A DNA stretch of 64,000 nt from Clostridium bornimense. Its GTDB lineage: Bacteria; Bacillota; Clostridia; Clostridiales; Clostridiaceae. This document shows, piece after piece, positions 9,000-17,896 of the stretch. Below the pieces are notes generated by a model, which saw only the letters and a list, made by a program, of their open reading frames with translations, ran no database searches and was not told where the DNA came from. The stretch lies in assembly GCF_000577895.1 (NCBI RefSeq), contig NZ_HG917868.1, forward strand, positions 372,001 through 436,000, read 5' to 3'. Position numbers and translations under genes: made by a program. Within the stretch, counting starts at the first letter, position 1. Every line of letters begins with the position of its first letter.

Positions 9000-9818
9000 T
9001 TGAAAAAAGTTATATCGGTAATATTAATATTTATGACGATATTTTTAAATAGTTGTGCTATGACAGATAAAATTGGTTGGACAAATTCAGATTTTGAATA
9101 CATAAAAGATGGTATGGTTACAGAAATTAAGATACAAAACACAAGGGATAAAGGATATACATTTGTTATTTCTGATCCAGTAAAGTTACAAGGGTTTTAC
9201 AAAATTTTATCATCAGCTAAAAGTGTTAAATCAAAGAGTGAATATGTTCCTGACTATAGCATAGAAATTGAAAAGGTAGATGGAAGTGTTGAAAATTTTA
9301 ACTATGTTATAGGTAATCCTAATGATGGAGGGAATTTTTATAGTGAAGATAAATATTATAATGTTTCATCAAGATTAGATTCTGAGGTATTTAATTATTT
9401 TGAGGATATAAGAAAACCTAAAGATTTTGATGAAGTATATTATTATGGAGTTATAAGAGGTTCCTTAAACAAATTTAGAGAAGATACAAAAACCAATGAT
9501 ACAGTTACTTTAAACTTAAATGATGATGTTACTATACAAAAATATATTACATCTATTGAGTTAGAAGGATATAAAAAGAAGATGAAGGATTTAGAAATCG
9601 TCGAAACATCTAAAAATGAAGGTAAAATTACTATGAGTGTAAAGACTACAGGTTTTAGAACCACCACTTCATCAGGAAAATATGTATCAATATATAAAGC
9701 TATAATTACATTCCATAATAGGGGAACAAATGAGGAGAAAGTTTATTATAGTGTTAGTAATAACTCTGGAGGTAAATGGGTTACAGATATAACGGATACT
9801 AAACCAGAGGATTTTTAA
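9000..9818 (+). CDS. Lipoprotein of unknown function
   Basis: 272 aa with a lipoprotein signal: MKK, a hydrophobic stretch, and the lipobox LNSC (Cys at about residue 19). It starts at TTG directly after the lgt stop, with GAGGGG as binding site, so it is translationally coupled to lgt. The mature part is mixed alpha/beta with no motif I recognise; the C-terminal 80 residues resemble a beta-rich extracytoplasmic domain (YVSIYKAIITFHNRGTNEEKVYYSVSN split by turns). It is a likely substrate of the neighbouring Lgt. Confidence 0.75.
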   Translation: MKKVISVILIFMTIFLNSCAMTDKIGWTNSDFEYIKDGMVTEIKIQNTRDKGYTFVISDPVKLQGFYKILSSAKSVKSKSEYVPDYSIEIEKVDGSVENFNYVIGNPNDGGNFYSEDKYYNVSSRLDSEVFNYFEDIRKPKDFDEVYYYGVIRGSLNKFREDTKTNDTVTLNLNDDVTIQKYITSIELEGYKKKMKDLEIVETSKNEGKITMSVKTTGFRTTTSSGKYVSIYKAIITFHNRGTNEEKVYYSVSNNSGGKWVTDITDTKPEDF

Positions 9819-9951
9819 GAAAATAGAGATATAGAATTGTGTTACATTTTATGGTAAAATATATAGTGGGGCTATTTTTAAAAGAAAATATATCACAATT
9901 TGAATAGTTATATAATAATTATGATTAATACTATATATAAAGGGGGATTAT

Positions 9952-10806
9952 ATGGTAGGTTGTGAATCTTGTAATGAATGTGAAAAAAAAACAAAAAAAG
10001 ATATATGTAATCTTAAATTTGGTACAATAAAAAATGTTATTGCTGTAATTTCAGGTAAAGGTGGAGTTGGAAAATCAACAGTATCAGGATTATTAGCTAC
10101 AGAACTTAGAAAGTCAGGGTATGAAGTTGGGATTCTAGATGCAGATATAACGGGACCATCTATTCCAAGATTTTTTGGTGTTAATGAAAAAAGATCATTA
10201 ATAAATCCAGAACCTTATACAGGAGATGCTATGTTTGAGCCGGTAATTACTACTTTAGGATTAAAGATAATGTCTTTAAATCTACTTGTAGATAAGGAAG
10301 ATGATCCTGTGATATGGACATCATCAGTGGCTCATAAGGTTTTAAAACAAATGTATACAGATACAAAGTGGGGGGATTTAGATTACTTAATAATAGATAT
10401 GCCACCAGGAACTGGAGGTATAGCTATAACTATAATGAATACATTCCCTATAGATGGACTATTAGTAGTTGGGACACCTCAGGATATGGTCTCAGTTATT
10501 GTTAAGAAAGTTATAAATATGGCAGAGAAACTATCTATACCTATGATTGGTTTGGTAGAGAATATGGCATATATAACTTGTGGTTGTTGTGGTCAGGAAA
10601 TTAAATTATTTTCTAATAAAACTACAGAACAGTATGAAAATTATTTTGGTATTCCTTTGATAGCTGAATTACCAATGGATTTAAAACTTTTAGAGTCGCT
10701 AGACGAAGGTAATGCAGAAGAATATGTATTTAAGGTAAATAAATACAAAGATTTATTTGAAAAATTTATGGATAGATATAAAGAAATGAAAACCGAGGCA
10801 AAGTGA
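9952..10806 (+). CDS. Mrp/NBP35-type P-loop ATPase (iron-sulfur carrier)
   Basis: Cytosolic ATPase of the ApbC/Mrp/Nbp35 family that binds and transfers Fe-S clusters. The N-terminus has a CxxCxxC-type cluster (CESCNEC, then a fourth Cys). The deviant Walker A SGKGGVGKST lies at about residues 36-45, LDADITGPSIPR is the switch I region, and DMPPGTGG is Walker B (about 145). A CxxC pair (CGCCG, about 207-211) is the scaffold cysteine site. 284 aa, full length. Its operon context gives no specific client, although clostridial cooS maturation needs a related CooC ATPase. Confidence 0.92.
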   Translation: MVGCESCNECEKKTKKDICNLKFGTIKNVIAVISGKGGVGKSTVSGLLATELRKSGYEVGILDADITGPSIPRFFGVNEKRSLINPEPYTGDAMFEPVITTLGLKIMSLNLLVDKEDDPVIWTSSVAHKVLKQMYTDTKWGDLDYLIIDMPPGTGGIAITIMNTFPIDGLLVVGTPQDMVSVIVKKVINMAEKLSIPMIGLVENMAYITCGCCGQEIKLFSNKTTEQYENYFGIPLIAELPMDLKLLESLDEGNAEEYVFKVNKYKDLFEKFMDRYKEMKTEAK

Positions 10807-10824
10807 TTATGTTGCCTCGGTTTT
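10789..10824. terminator. Bidirectional terminator between mrp and padR
   Basis: AAAACCGAGGCAA and TTGCCTCGGTTTT pair perfectly around a short loop. The hairpin overlaps the mrp stop and the end of the convergent padR gene, serving both strands. Confidence 0.9.
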
Positions 10825-11281
10825 ATTTAATATCATTATATAGATCTTCATACACCATATTAAATACTTGTAAAGATTCTAACATTTTATCTTTTAATAG
10901 TTCTTTTCTATGATTAAATTCTTCTTTACCTAAAGAAGTTAACTCATAAATCTTTTGAACCTTCTTTTTAGGATTATCCCATTTACCTTCTATTAGACCT
11001 TCTTTTTCTAATTTCTTTAATAGTGGATATATACCACCGGTACTTGGCGTCCAGAGTCCATTGGTTCTTTCTCCGATTTTATTTGAGATATCATTTCCAT
11101 TGGTTGGTTGAAGAGAAAGAATATATAGAACATATATAGGCAGTAGTCCTTTTGTAAAAATACTGCCTACGGCTTCACGCTCTTTTTTTACTTTCTTTAG
11201 CTCTGAAAGTTTTGCTTTATATTCCTCATATAATCTTTTTTCTTCTTTTTTTATATCTTCTGGAGACATCATATTATTCAA
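10823..11281 (-). CDS. PadR family transcriptional regulator
   Basis: 152 aa winged-helix repressor. A helical N-terminal extension (about 1-40) precedes the PadR core: LLPIYVLYILSLQP, then GNDISNKIGERTNGLWTPSTGGIYPLLKKLEKEGLIEG, then KIYELTSLGKEEF. It ends with a dimerisation helix. PadR proteins sense aromatic or membrane stress ligands and repress nearby genes. The gene overlaps the upstream degV gene by 8 bp, so both come from one message. The palindrome in front of degV is the natural candidate for its operator. Confidence 0.92.
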   Translation of the reverse strand: MNNMMSPEDIKKEEKRLYEEYKAKLSELKKVKKEREAVGSIFTKGLLPIYVLYILSLQPTNGNDISNKIGERTNGLWTPSTGGIYPLLKKLEKEGLIEGKWDNPKKKVQKIYELTSLGKEEFNHRKELLKDKMLESLQVFNMVYEDLYNDIK

Positions 11282-12128
11282 AATCTTTTATTACCCCAAA
11301 AGCTAAGAATCCAGGACCAGAATGTACACCAGCAACTGCACTTAAGACACCTAATTCTATAGATTTTACATTAGGTAATTGCTTTAAAATTTCATATAAA
11401 CGTTCTGCTTTAGGAAGAGCATCTCCATGAAGAACTTTAACTTTGCAAGGTCCTTCATTGATAAGGTCAGTGGCAATAGAAACCAATTTGTTAAAGGCAT
11501 TTTTATCGCCTCTAACTTTGTCATAAGTATAGTATTTACCATCTTTAGAATCGATAGATACTATTGGTTTTAAATTTAAAAGTTCTCCTATAGTACCAGA
11601 AATTTTACCTATACGCCCACCTTTTTTTAAGTACTCAAGAGTACTGAATGTAAAGAAGCATTTAATATTATCACGGCATTTTGGTAATACTTTTATAATT
11701 TCATCAAATGATTTACCTTGCTCAATCATTTCACCAGCGACAACCATTAATTCACCTTCAGCTTTAGAAATAGATAGTGAATCAATTATATATGATTTGA
11801 TTCTATCACTGAAGTCTTCAGCTACTAGGTTAAAGTTATTGAATGTACCAGATAAACCTGATGAAATACAAGTACCAATAACATGAGTATATCCTTCTGC
11901 AACTAATTTTTCATATAGAGCTTCTACTTCGCCTACAGAAGGCATTGAAGTAGTAGGAATTTCAATTTTTAATTTAGCATAAACATCTTCAGCACTGATA
12001 TCTACTCCATCAATATATTCTCTGTTTTTATAAATAATTTTTAGTGGTAAAACTTTTATATCATATTTTTTTATTATTTCTTTTGATAAATCACAAATAC
12101 TATCTGTGATTAATGCTATTTTCTCCAT
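11274..12128 (-). CDS. DegV family fatty-acid binding protein
   Basis: 284 aa, the standard DegV length. IALITDSICDLSKEII starts the protein, followed by TTSMPSVGE and GTCISSGLSGTFNNF, where the Thr/Ser loop binds the lipid carboxylate, and KKGGRIGKISGTIGELLNLKPI, the typical core motif. DegV/FakB proteins present fatty acids to the kinase FakA; no fakA is nearby. GGAGG precedes the ATG. It is the first gene of a two-gene operon with padR, suggesting lipid-responsive control. Confidence 0.93.
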   Translation of the reverse strand: MEKIALITDSICDLSKEIIKKYDIKVLPLKIIYKNREYIDGVDISAEDVYAKLKIEIPTTSMPSVGEVEALYEKLVAEGYTHVIGTCISSGLSGTFNNFNLVAEDFSDRIKSYIIDSLSISKAEGELMVVAGEMIEQGKSFDEIIKVLPKCRDNIKCFFTFSTLEYLKKGGRIGKISGTIGELLNLKPIVSIDSKDGKYYTYDKVRGDKNAFNKLVSIATDLINEGPCKVKVLHGDALPKAERLYEILKQLPNVKSIELGVLSAVAGVHSGPGFLAFGVIKDFE

Positions 12129-12159
12129 AGAAAATCCTCCGTTAAGTTATTATAGTATC

Positions 12160-12200
12160 ATTATATCAAAAGTGATTACATTATCAATAGTGATAATGTA
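12160..12200 (-). promoter_or_regulatory. Promoter and palindromic operator of the degV-padR operon
   Basis: The perfect inverted repeat TACATTATCA-ATAG-TGATAATGTA occupies 12177-12200. On the minus strand a TTGATA box (12182-12187) lies inside it and is 16 bases from TATAAT (12160-12165), so bound repressor would block the -35. A related arrangement, TATCAAAAGTGATTA, sits at 12164-12178, and TCAATAGTGATAATA at 12281-12295 in front of the divergent yitT gene. Confidence 0.75.
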
Positions 12201-12356
12201 AAATTTTTTAAAATAATTTTTTGAAATTTATCTAAAGTCGCTATATATAAGGAATTTGTAAGAAAAAATCAAACATATACTCAATAGTGATAATAGTAAA
12301 AATGTAGATATGCAATTATAATAACTTTGTTACAAAAGAGTTAGGAGGATACATAT

Positions 12357-13229
12357 TTGAAGAAGTTTTATGAATTATTTATGATAGTTATCGGAACTGC
12401 TATTTTGGCATTAGGAGTTAATTGGTTTTTGGAACCAGTAGGACTAGTAACTGGTGGGTTATCTGGTTTTTCAATAGTTGTGAAAACTGTAAGTGAAAAT
12501 ATCATAGGATACGGAATACCGTTGTCAGTGACTACTTTTGTATTGAATATACCATTATTTATAATTATATTTATGCAAAGAGGATTCAATTTTATGAAAA
12601 AAACACTTTATGGTGTAGTGTCTTTATCTTTAGCATTATGGTATACAGAATATATTCCTAATATTTTTAATGTTAATGATGACTTATTTTTATGTTCAAT
12701 ATTTGGTGGAGCTTTTGTAGGTGCAGGTTTAGGGATTGTTTTAAAAGTATCTGCTACAACTGGAGGAACAGATACATTAGCATCTATAATTAAGTTTAAG
12801 TTTCCATATTTTCCAATACAACAACTAATGTTAATAATTGATGGTATTATAATTTTAAGTGGATTTTTTATTTTCGGACCTAAAAATGGAATGTATGCTA
12901 TTTTAGCAGTACTGGTAACATCAAAGGTTATAAGTGTAATTTTAGAAGGGATGCATTATGCGAAAGCAGCTTTCATAATGACTGATAAAACAGAAGAGGT
13001 AGCAAAAGAAGTAATGGAGAAGATACCAAGAGGTGCTACGGGATTAAAAGCAAGGGGAATGTATTCTAAAAATGACAAAGAGATGTTATTTGTAGTTGTA
13101 TCACAAAAACAGATAACACAGTTAAGAGATTTAGTAAAATCAATAGATGAAAAAGCATTTATTACAATAGCTGATGTTAGAGAAGTATTAGGAGAAGGAT
13201 TTATAGAAAATTATGGCGAATCTCTGTAA
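12357..13229 (+). CDS. YitT family membrane protein (DUF161/DUF2179)
   Basis: 290 aa. Five to six hydrophobic segments fill residues 5-195, with conserved LxPVGLVTGGLSGFSI, VSATTGGTDTLASII and GPKNGMYAILAV. A cytosolic DUF2179 domain follows (about 205-285, PRGATGLKARGMYSKNDKEMLFVVV and VREVLGEGF). Transport or sensor roles are suspected in the family but unproven. The TTG start is supported by AGGAGG 8 bases upstream. The divergent degV promoter region carries a PadR-like half-site here too. Confidence 0.92.
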   Translation: MKKFYELFMIVIGTAILALGVNWFLEPVGLVTGGLSGFSIVVKTVSENIIGYGIPLSVTTFVLNIPLFIIIFMQRGFNFMKKTLYGVVSLSLALWYTEYIPNIFNVNDDLFLCSIFGGAFVGAGLGIVLKVSATTGGTDTLASIIKFKFPYFPIQQLMLIIDGIIILSGFFIFGPKNGMYAILAVLVTSKVISVILEGMHYAKAAFIMTDKTEEVAKEVMEKIPRGATGLKARGMYSKNDKEMLFVVVSQKQITQLRDLVKSIDEKAFITIADVREVLGEGFIENYGESL

Positions 13230-13284
13230 TGATTTATTGTAGATAGTGCAAATAAAAATAAATAAAGATAATCTTGATAGAGAT

Positions 13285-13319
13285 AAAAGCTTCTGATTAA
13301 ATGTCAGAGGCTTTTGTTG
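13285..13319 (+). terminator. Terminator of yitT
   Basis: AAAAGCTTCTGA (13285-13296) pairs with TCAGAGGCTTTT (13304-13315) around a 7-base loop. Confidence 0.85.
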
Positions 13320-13406
13320 TATAATTTTACAAAATATATAATATGAGTTATTAATATCATGGTGCTATAATTAAAGTGAATACAATAATTGAAAGAAGGC
13401 TTTATT

Positions 13407-13967
13407 ATGACAAATGTAGCATTCAATATTAGTGAAAGAAATGAAAGTGGTAAAGTAGTAAGAAGAAGAGGAGAGATTCCTTGTGTTCTTTATGGAGAAC
13501 ATCTTGAAAAACCTATTTCTGCAAAAATAACTAGAGGAGAAGTAGACAAGCTCTTAACTTGTGCTAAAAGTTCTATATTGTCTTTAAATTTAAATGGAAC
13601 CACAGAAAATTGTGTAGTAAAAGAATTGCAAAAGGATAATTATGGTAAAGTAATACATATTGATTTTCAATATGTAAATAAAGATGAAAATATAAAATTA
13701 GGAATTCCAGTAATTTATACAGGACAGGGTCTATTGGAATCTAAGAGATTATTTTTAGAAACATTTTTATCAGAAGTAGAATTATATGGAGAAGCAGATA
13801 AGTTCCCAGAAAATATAGAATTTGACGTGTCAACTTTTAATTATGGAGATACTGTATTAGCTGGAGATTTAAAGCTTGAGGAAGGTATGAAATTAGTAAC
13901 TAATAGTGATGTTGTATTAGCTAAAGTAGATGGAAATAATGCTGTTGAAGAAGATACAGAAGAGTAA
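13407..13967 (+). CDS. rplY: Ribosomal protein L25, CTC type
   Basis: 186 aa protein that binds 5S rRNA. The ATG at 13407 follows GAAAGAAGG; the longer frame starting at 13389 has no binding site. The N-terminal L25 beta-barrel (about 1-90) includes VRRRGEIPCVLYGEH, and VVKELQKDNYGKVIHIDFQ with the conserved HIDF motif. The C-terminal TL5/CTC extension (about 95-180) ends in an acidic tail. CTC forms are also general stress proteins in Firmicutes. Confidence 0.93.
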   Translation: MTNVAFNISERNESGKVVRRRGEIPCVLYGEHLEKPISAKITRGEVDKLLTCAKSSILSLNLNGTTENCVVKELQKDNYGKVIHIDFQYVNKDENIKLGIPVIYTGQGLLESKRLFLETFLSEVELYGEADKFPENIEFDVSTFNYGDTVLAGDLKLEEGMKLVTNSDVVLAKVDGNNAVEEDTEE

Positions 13968-13987
13968 TTAAGAAATTTTATAGATTG

Positions 13988-14022
13988 AGAGCTGTCATAT
14001 ATAGGTATGGCAGCTTTTTTGG
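13988..14022 (+). terminator. Terminator of rplY
   Basis: GAGCTGTCAT and TATGGCAGCT-like arms flank ATATAGG and run into T6. Confidence 0.82.
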
Positions 14023-14033
14023 ATGGTATATAA

Positions 14034-14594
14034 CAAGGCACAGATGTAAGATCACAGGTATTAGGGCACAAGGCACAGGTATGGATGAAATTCCTGCGGA
14101 ATTTCTTAGAGTATAAGTGTGGCGTTGTTAGTTTGTTATTGAGTCTTAGTTTATAATTAGAATTAAGTTTGTAATCCTGTCTTACATGGGGCTAATGAAA
14201 GTTGCACTTTCATGTAGCTTAATATGTATCTGTATGTGATAACAAGATGTATTTAAAAATCATATTGGTATCTGTTCTAGTTAAGTAGTGGTGGTTTGCA
14301 GGTAAAATGACACAGGTAACGGGGTAAAATGAATGTAGTTGATGTTTATAGTTTAATAACAACACTTAAGTATAATAGTTTTGTATATGAAAATAATCAA
14401 TACATAATTAATTACTATATTATACAAAGAATTTTATATATCATATTTAATCCATAAATACATAAGCTATATGAAAATGTTAATTTTTATTGCCTATCTT
14501 CAACTGTTTCCGCTGTCCGCAGGACTATAATAAAATTCCTCACTAAGGAGGAATTTTAACCTTACTTGTGCCCTGTGCCTTTTAACCTGTGACC
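14034..14594. repeat. Structured intergenic repeat, copy B (longest)
   Basis: This 570-bp gene-free stretch carries all repeat blocks in order. The left end has GGGCACAAGGCACAGG at 14064. GAAATTCCTGCGGAATTTC at 14087 is followed by TTAGAGTATAAGTGT. The palindrome ATGAAAGTTGCACTTTCAT lies at 14195-14213. GCTGTCCGCAGGACTATAAT at 14512 precedes an AAAATTCCTC/GAGGAATTTT hairpin (14532-14557). The right end CTTGTGCCCTGTGCC at 14565 is the inverse of the left end. About 300 bp of A/T-rich DNA between the palindrome and the last block (14220-14511) is unique to this copy and shows no gene. Confidence 0.85.
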
Positions 14595-14602
14595 TAATAT
14601 GG

Positions 14603-15796
14603 TTAGTTTTTTAGTTTATTAAATGCATAGTTTAGAGCATTTTCGAGATTACCATTGTTTTTACCGCCACCTTGTGCAAGGAATGGACTTCCGCCGCCAC
14701 GGCCATCAATTAAGGTAATGGTATCTTTAAGAATTTCATTAACTTTTACATCTTTTAAGTTTTTTGAGCAGGCGAAAATAAGATTTACTTTATCCTCAGA
14801 AACTACTGCCATAAGTGTTACCATATTATCATTTTCCACAATTTTAGATATTACTGTATTTACATATTTAACAGTTTCAGCGGTGTAGATTTTTTTTAGT
14901 ACTTTCATATCACCGATAGTTTCAGCTTCATTAATAAGCTCTTTTATTTCATAAGTAGCTAATTGATTTTTAATTTTTTTATTTTCATCTAAGGTATCTT
15001 TTAATGAAGCGTTTAGATTTTTTATTCCATTTATAACTTCCTCTTCATTGCAGTTTAAGTATTTACAAATCATATTGGCAAAGTTATCTTTTTTTAATGA
15101 ATCAGAAATAGCACGATCTCCTGAAAGAAATTCAATACGAGTTCCTTGCTTATGTTTTTCATATTTTTTTATTTTTATCATTCTAAGATCTCTAGTATTA
15201 CGTGGATGTACACCACAGCAGGCATTAATATCTAAGTCATCGATTTTTACTATAGAAATATCTTCTTTTGTATTAGGTAATGCTCTTCTTAGTGTTAATG
15301 ATTTTAATTCTTTTTTAGTTGGAATTAGGAAATCAACAGTTAAACCTTCAGATATAACTTCATTTGCATATCTCTCTGCTTCTCTCACTTGTTCTTCTGT
15401 AAGAGTTCCTTCTATATCTACGGTGCTTATTTCAGAACCAAGGTGTATTGCAAAGGTATTAGCTCCAAAAAGTTTATAGAAGCATCCAGAGAGAACATGC
15501 TGACCTAAATGTTGTTGCATTCCATCGAAACGTCTATTCCAGTCTATAGAGCATTTAACTTTGTGGATTTTTATCGGCTTTTTTTCTACTACATGATATA
15601 TAGTATCTTCACTTTCATAAACGTCTACAACCTTATGATTTTCTATAAAACCTAAATCACCACATTGGCCACCACCTCCAGGGAAAAAAGCAGTTTGATC
15701 TAAGGTAACATGAAATTTACTATCTATTTCTTTTATTTCTAATATCTCAGCAGTGAATTCTTTTATGTAAGGATCAGTATAGAAAAGTTTTTTCAT
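14603..15796 (-). CDS. AlaX-type alanyl-tRNA editing protein with DHHA1 domain
   Basis: 397 aa. It lacks the catalytic class II core of AlaRS and keeps only the editing half. There is an N-terminal beta-barrel with TAFFPGGGGQCGDLG. The zinc site is HLGQH (about 96-100) plus CCGVH (about 193-197). A coiled-coil region (about 255-285) precedes the C-terminal DHHA1 domain with the GRGGGSPFLAQGGG loop. Such proteins hydrolyse mischarged Ser- or Gly-tRNA-Ala in trans. The AGGAGAA-like binding site and ATG are clear. It is transcribed opposite to its neighbours. Confidence 0.9.
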   Translation of the reverse strand: MKKLFYTDPYIKEFTAEILEIKEIDSKFHVTLDQTAFFPGGGGQCGDLGFIENHKVVDVYESEDTIYHVVEKKPIKIHKVKCSIDWNRRFDGMQQHLGQHVLSGCFYKLFGANTFAIHLGSEISTVDIEGTLTEEQVREAERYANEVISEGLTVDFLIPTKKELKSLTLRRALPNTKEDISIVKIDDLDINACCGVHPRNTRDLRMIKIKKYEKHKQGTRIEFLSGDRAISDSLKKDNFANMICKYLNCNEEEVINGIKNLNASLKDTLDENKKIKNQLATYEIKELINEAETIGDMKVLKKIYTAETVKYVNTVISKIVENDNMVTLMAVVSEDKVNLIFACSKNLKDVKVNEILKDTITLIDGRGGGSPFLAQGGGKNNGNLENALNYAFNKLKN

Positions 15797-15893
15797 AATA
15801 ATAATTCTCCTTTATCGTATTTTTATGTTAATATAATAATATAATTATATCATTTACAATAATGGATATATTAAAATAGAGGAGGAAAAAACT

Positions 15894-17006
15894 ATGAAAA
15901 AATTTATATGTACAATTTGTGGTTATATTCATGAGGGTAATACACCTCCAGAAGTATGCCCATTATGTGGAGCTGGACCAGAATTATTTAAAGAAGTAAA
16001 AGAAGAAAGTAATGATAGATTTACTAAAAATACAGAAGAAAAGTTTGTTATTTTAGGCAATGGTGCAGCTGGATTTTATGCAGCTAAAGCTATAAGAGAA
16101 AGAAATAAAACAGCTGAAATAACTATGGTAACTAATGAAGGTGACTTAAGTTATTATAGACCGGCTTTATCAGATTTAATAAATGATGAAGTTAATGAAG
16201 AATTCTATTTAGCTGATTATAAGTGGTATAATGGAAAAAATATAAAGAATATTGTTAATACTAATATTGTAAAAATTGATGAAGAAAATAAAACTTTAAT
16301 TTCTGATGATGGAGAAAATATTAAATATGATAAATTAATTTTAGCTAATGGTAGCTCAAACTTTATACCACCGTTTAAGGGAAAAGATTTAGATGGTGTA
16401 TATACATTAAGAAATATTAAAGACTTAGAGAAAATAAAAAAGGCATTGAAAGAAGCTAAGAAGGTAGTTGTTATTGGTGGAGGGGCATTAGGTCTTGAAG
16501 CTGCATATGAAATTTATCTTCAAAAGAAAGGATTAACAGTAATTGAAGCAGCTCCTGTATTGCTTGGAAGACAATTAAAACCTGAGCAAAGTGAAGAATT
16601 GTTAAAAACAATAAGAAACACAGGAACAGAAGTTATCGTAAGTGGGGCAGTTGAAGAAATTGTTGGTGAAACAAAGGTAACAGGAGTTAAATTACAAGAT
16701 GGAACTATTATAGAAGCAGATATGGTGTTAACATCTATAGGGGTTAGATCTAATATAGCATTATGTCAAAATACTTCTATTGACTCTAATAGAGGAGTTT
16801 TAGTTAATGAATTTATGGAAACTACTTTAGAAAATGTCTATGCTTGTGGTGATGTGGCTGAATTTGAGGGTCTAGTTATAGGATTATGGCCAATAGCTGT
16901 TGAACAAGGTAAAGTTGCGGGAGCAAATGCAGCAGGAGAAAAGATAGAGTTTAAGTATGATAAATATCCATTAATATTAGATGTATTTGGTATGAAATTT
17001 CAATAA
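15894..17006 (+). CDS. Rubredoxin-domain/FAD oxidoreductase (NADH:rubredoxin reductase-like), C-terminally short
   Basis: Flavoprotein that likely passes electrons from NAD(P)H to rubredoxin-type or O2/ROS-reducing partners. Residues 1-38 are a rubrerythrin-type rubredoxin module with two CxxC pairs (CTICGY and CPLCGAG). [17 protein letters not shown] is the FAD dinucleotide fold (about 48). [17 protein letters not shown] binds NAD (about 190), and [10 protein letters not shown] closes the FAD site. After [10 protein letters not shown] the frame ends, whereas clostridial NADH:rubredoxin reductases continue for about 75 residues. So the C-terminal dimerisation/partner domain is missing or reduced. 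Confidence 0.85.
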   Translation: MKKFICTICGYIHEGNTPPEVCPLCGAGPELFKEVKEESNDRFTKNTEEKFVILGNGAAGFYAAKAIRERNKTAEITMVTNEGDLSYYRPALSDLINDEVNEEFYLADYKWYNGKNIKNIVNTNIVKIDEENKTLISDDGENIKYDKLILANGSSNFIPPFKGKDLDGVYTLRNIKDLEKIKKALKEAKKVVVIGGGALGLEAAYEIYLQKKGLTVIEAAPVLLGRQLKPEQSEELLKTIRNTGTEVIVSGAVEEIVGETKVTGVKLQDGTIIEADMVLTSIGVRSNIALCQNTSIDSNRGVLVNEFMETTLENVYACGDVAEFEGLVIGLWPIAVEQGKVAGANAAGEKIEFKYDKYPLILDVFGMKFQ

Positions 17007-17075
17007 TCCTTTTTTCTATAATACATTAAGTATATAATGGACTATAGAAATACTAAGGCAAAGGTGAATGATTAT

Positions 17076-17813
17076 ATGAGAAATTTAAAAATGACAATAC
17101 AATATGATGGTGGTAGATATAAGGGATGGCAAAAGCAAAAAGAAGGAGAGTCTACAATCCAATGGAAAATAGAAAATGTTCTTAAAAGAATGACTGGAGA
17201 GGAAATACAAGTAATAGGTTGTGGAAGAACTGATGCTGGAGTTCATGCTGAAAATTATATAGCTAACTTTCATACTAATTCAGAACTATCAGTGGAAACT
17301 ATGATGGATTATTTATATGAGTTTCTACCAGAAGATATTGTGGTGAAATCTATTAAAGATACAACAGAAAGATTTCATGCTAGATATAATGCTAAAGGTA
17401 AAACTTATGTATATAGGATAAACAATGGTGAGGTTAGAAACGTATTTAACAGAAAATATACGTACCATACTAGTGTTAAACTTAACTTAGATGCCATGAG
17501 AGAAGGGGCAAAATATCTTGTAGGTACCCACGACTTTCAAAGCTTTACTAGCCAAAAACCAAAGACTAAGTCAACAGAAAGACATATAAAATATATCAAT
17601 ATAAATAAAACTGGTGACATGATAGAGATTGAGGTAGATGGCAATGGATTCTTATGGAATATGGTAAGAATAATTGTAGGTACACTTTTGGAAGTAGGGA
17701 TGGGCCATATGAAACCTTCTGATGTTGGAAGAATATTAGAAGAAAAGAAGAGATCAGAATCAGGTCCTATAGCGCAAGCTAAAGGTTTATGTTTGAAAGA
17801 GGTTCACTATTAA
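17076..17813 (+). CDS. truA: tRNA pseudouridine synthase A
   Basis: Makes pseudouridine at positions 38-40 of tRNA anticodon arms. The catalytic Asp is in GCGRTDAGVHA (about residue 50). RFHARYNAKGKTYVYRI and the C-terminal GNGFLWNMVRIIVGTLLEVG are family signatures. Length is 245 aa from the ATG at 17076, which follows AAGGTGA by 8 bases; an upstream ATG at 17037 lacks a binding site. Confidence 0.95.
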   Translation: MRNLKMTIQYDGGRYKGWQKQKEGESTIQWKIENVLKRMTGEEIQVIGCGRTDAGVHAENYIANFHTNSELSVETMMDYLYEFLPEDIVVKSIKDTTERFHARYNAKGKTYVYRINNGEVRNVFNRKYTYHTSVKLNLDAMREGAKYLVGTHDFQSFTSQKPKTKSTERHIKYININKTGDMIEIEVDGNGFLWNMVRIIVGTLLEVGMGHMKPSDVGRILEEKKRSESGPIAQAKGLCLKEVHY

Positions 17814-17896
17814 AGAAAATTAAATATTAAAGATAATTAAATCCATTAATTATGCTCATACTAATATTACTCTGTAATAGAAAGTGGTGTGTAATA

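Noticed and set aside
9952-10806. Mrp ATPase as the missing CODH maturation factor CooC
   Set aside because: Cysteine pattern and Walker region are of the Mrp/Nbp35 Fe-S carrier type, and it lies 40 kb from cooS.
15048-15479. 143-codon plus-strand frame inside the AlaX-type gene
   Set aside because: Antisense shadow of a well-supported gene; no binding site and no motif.
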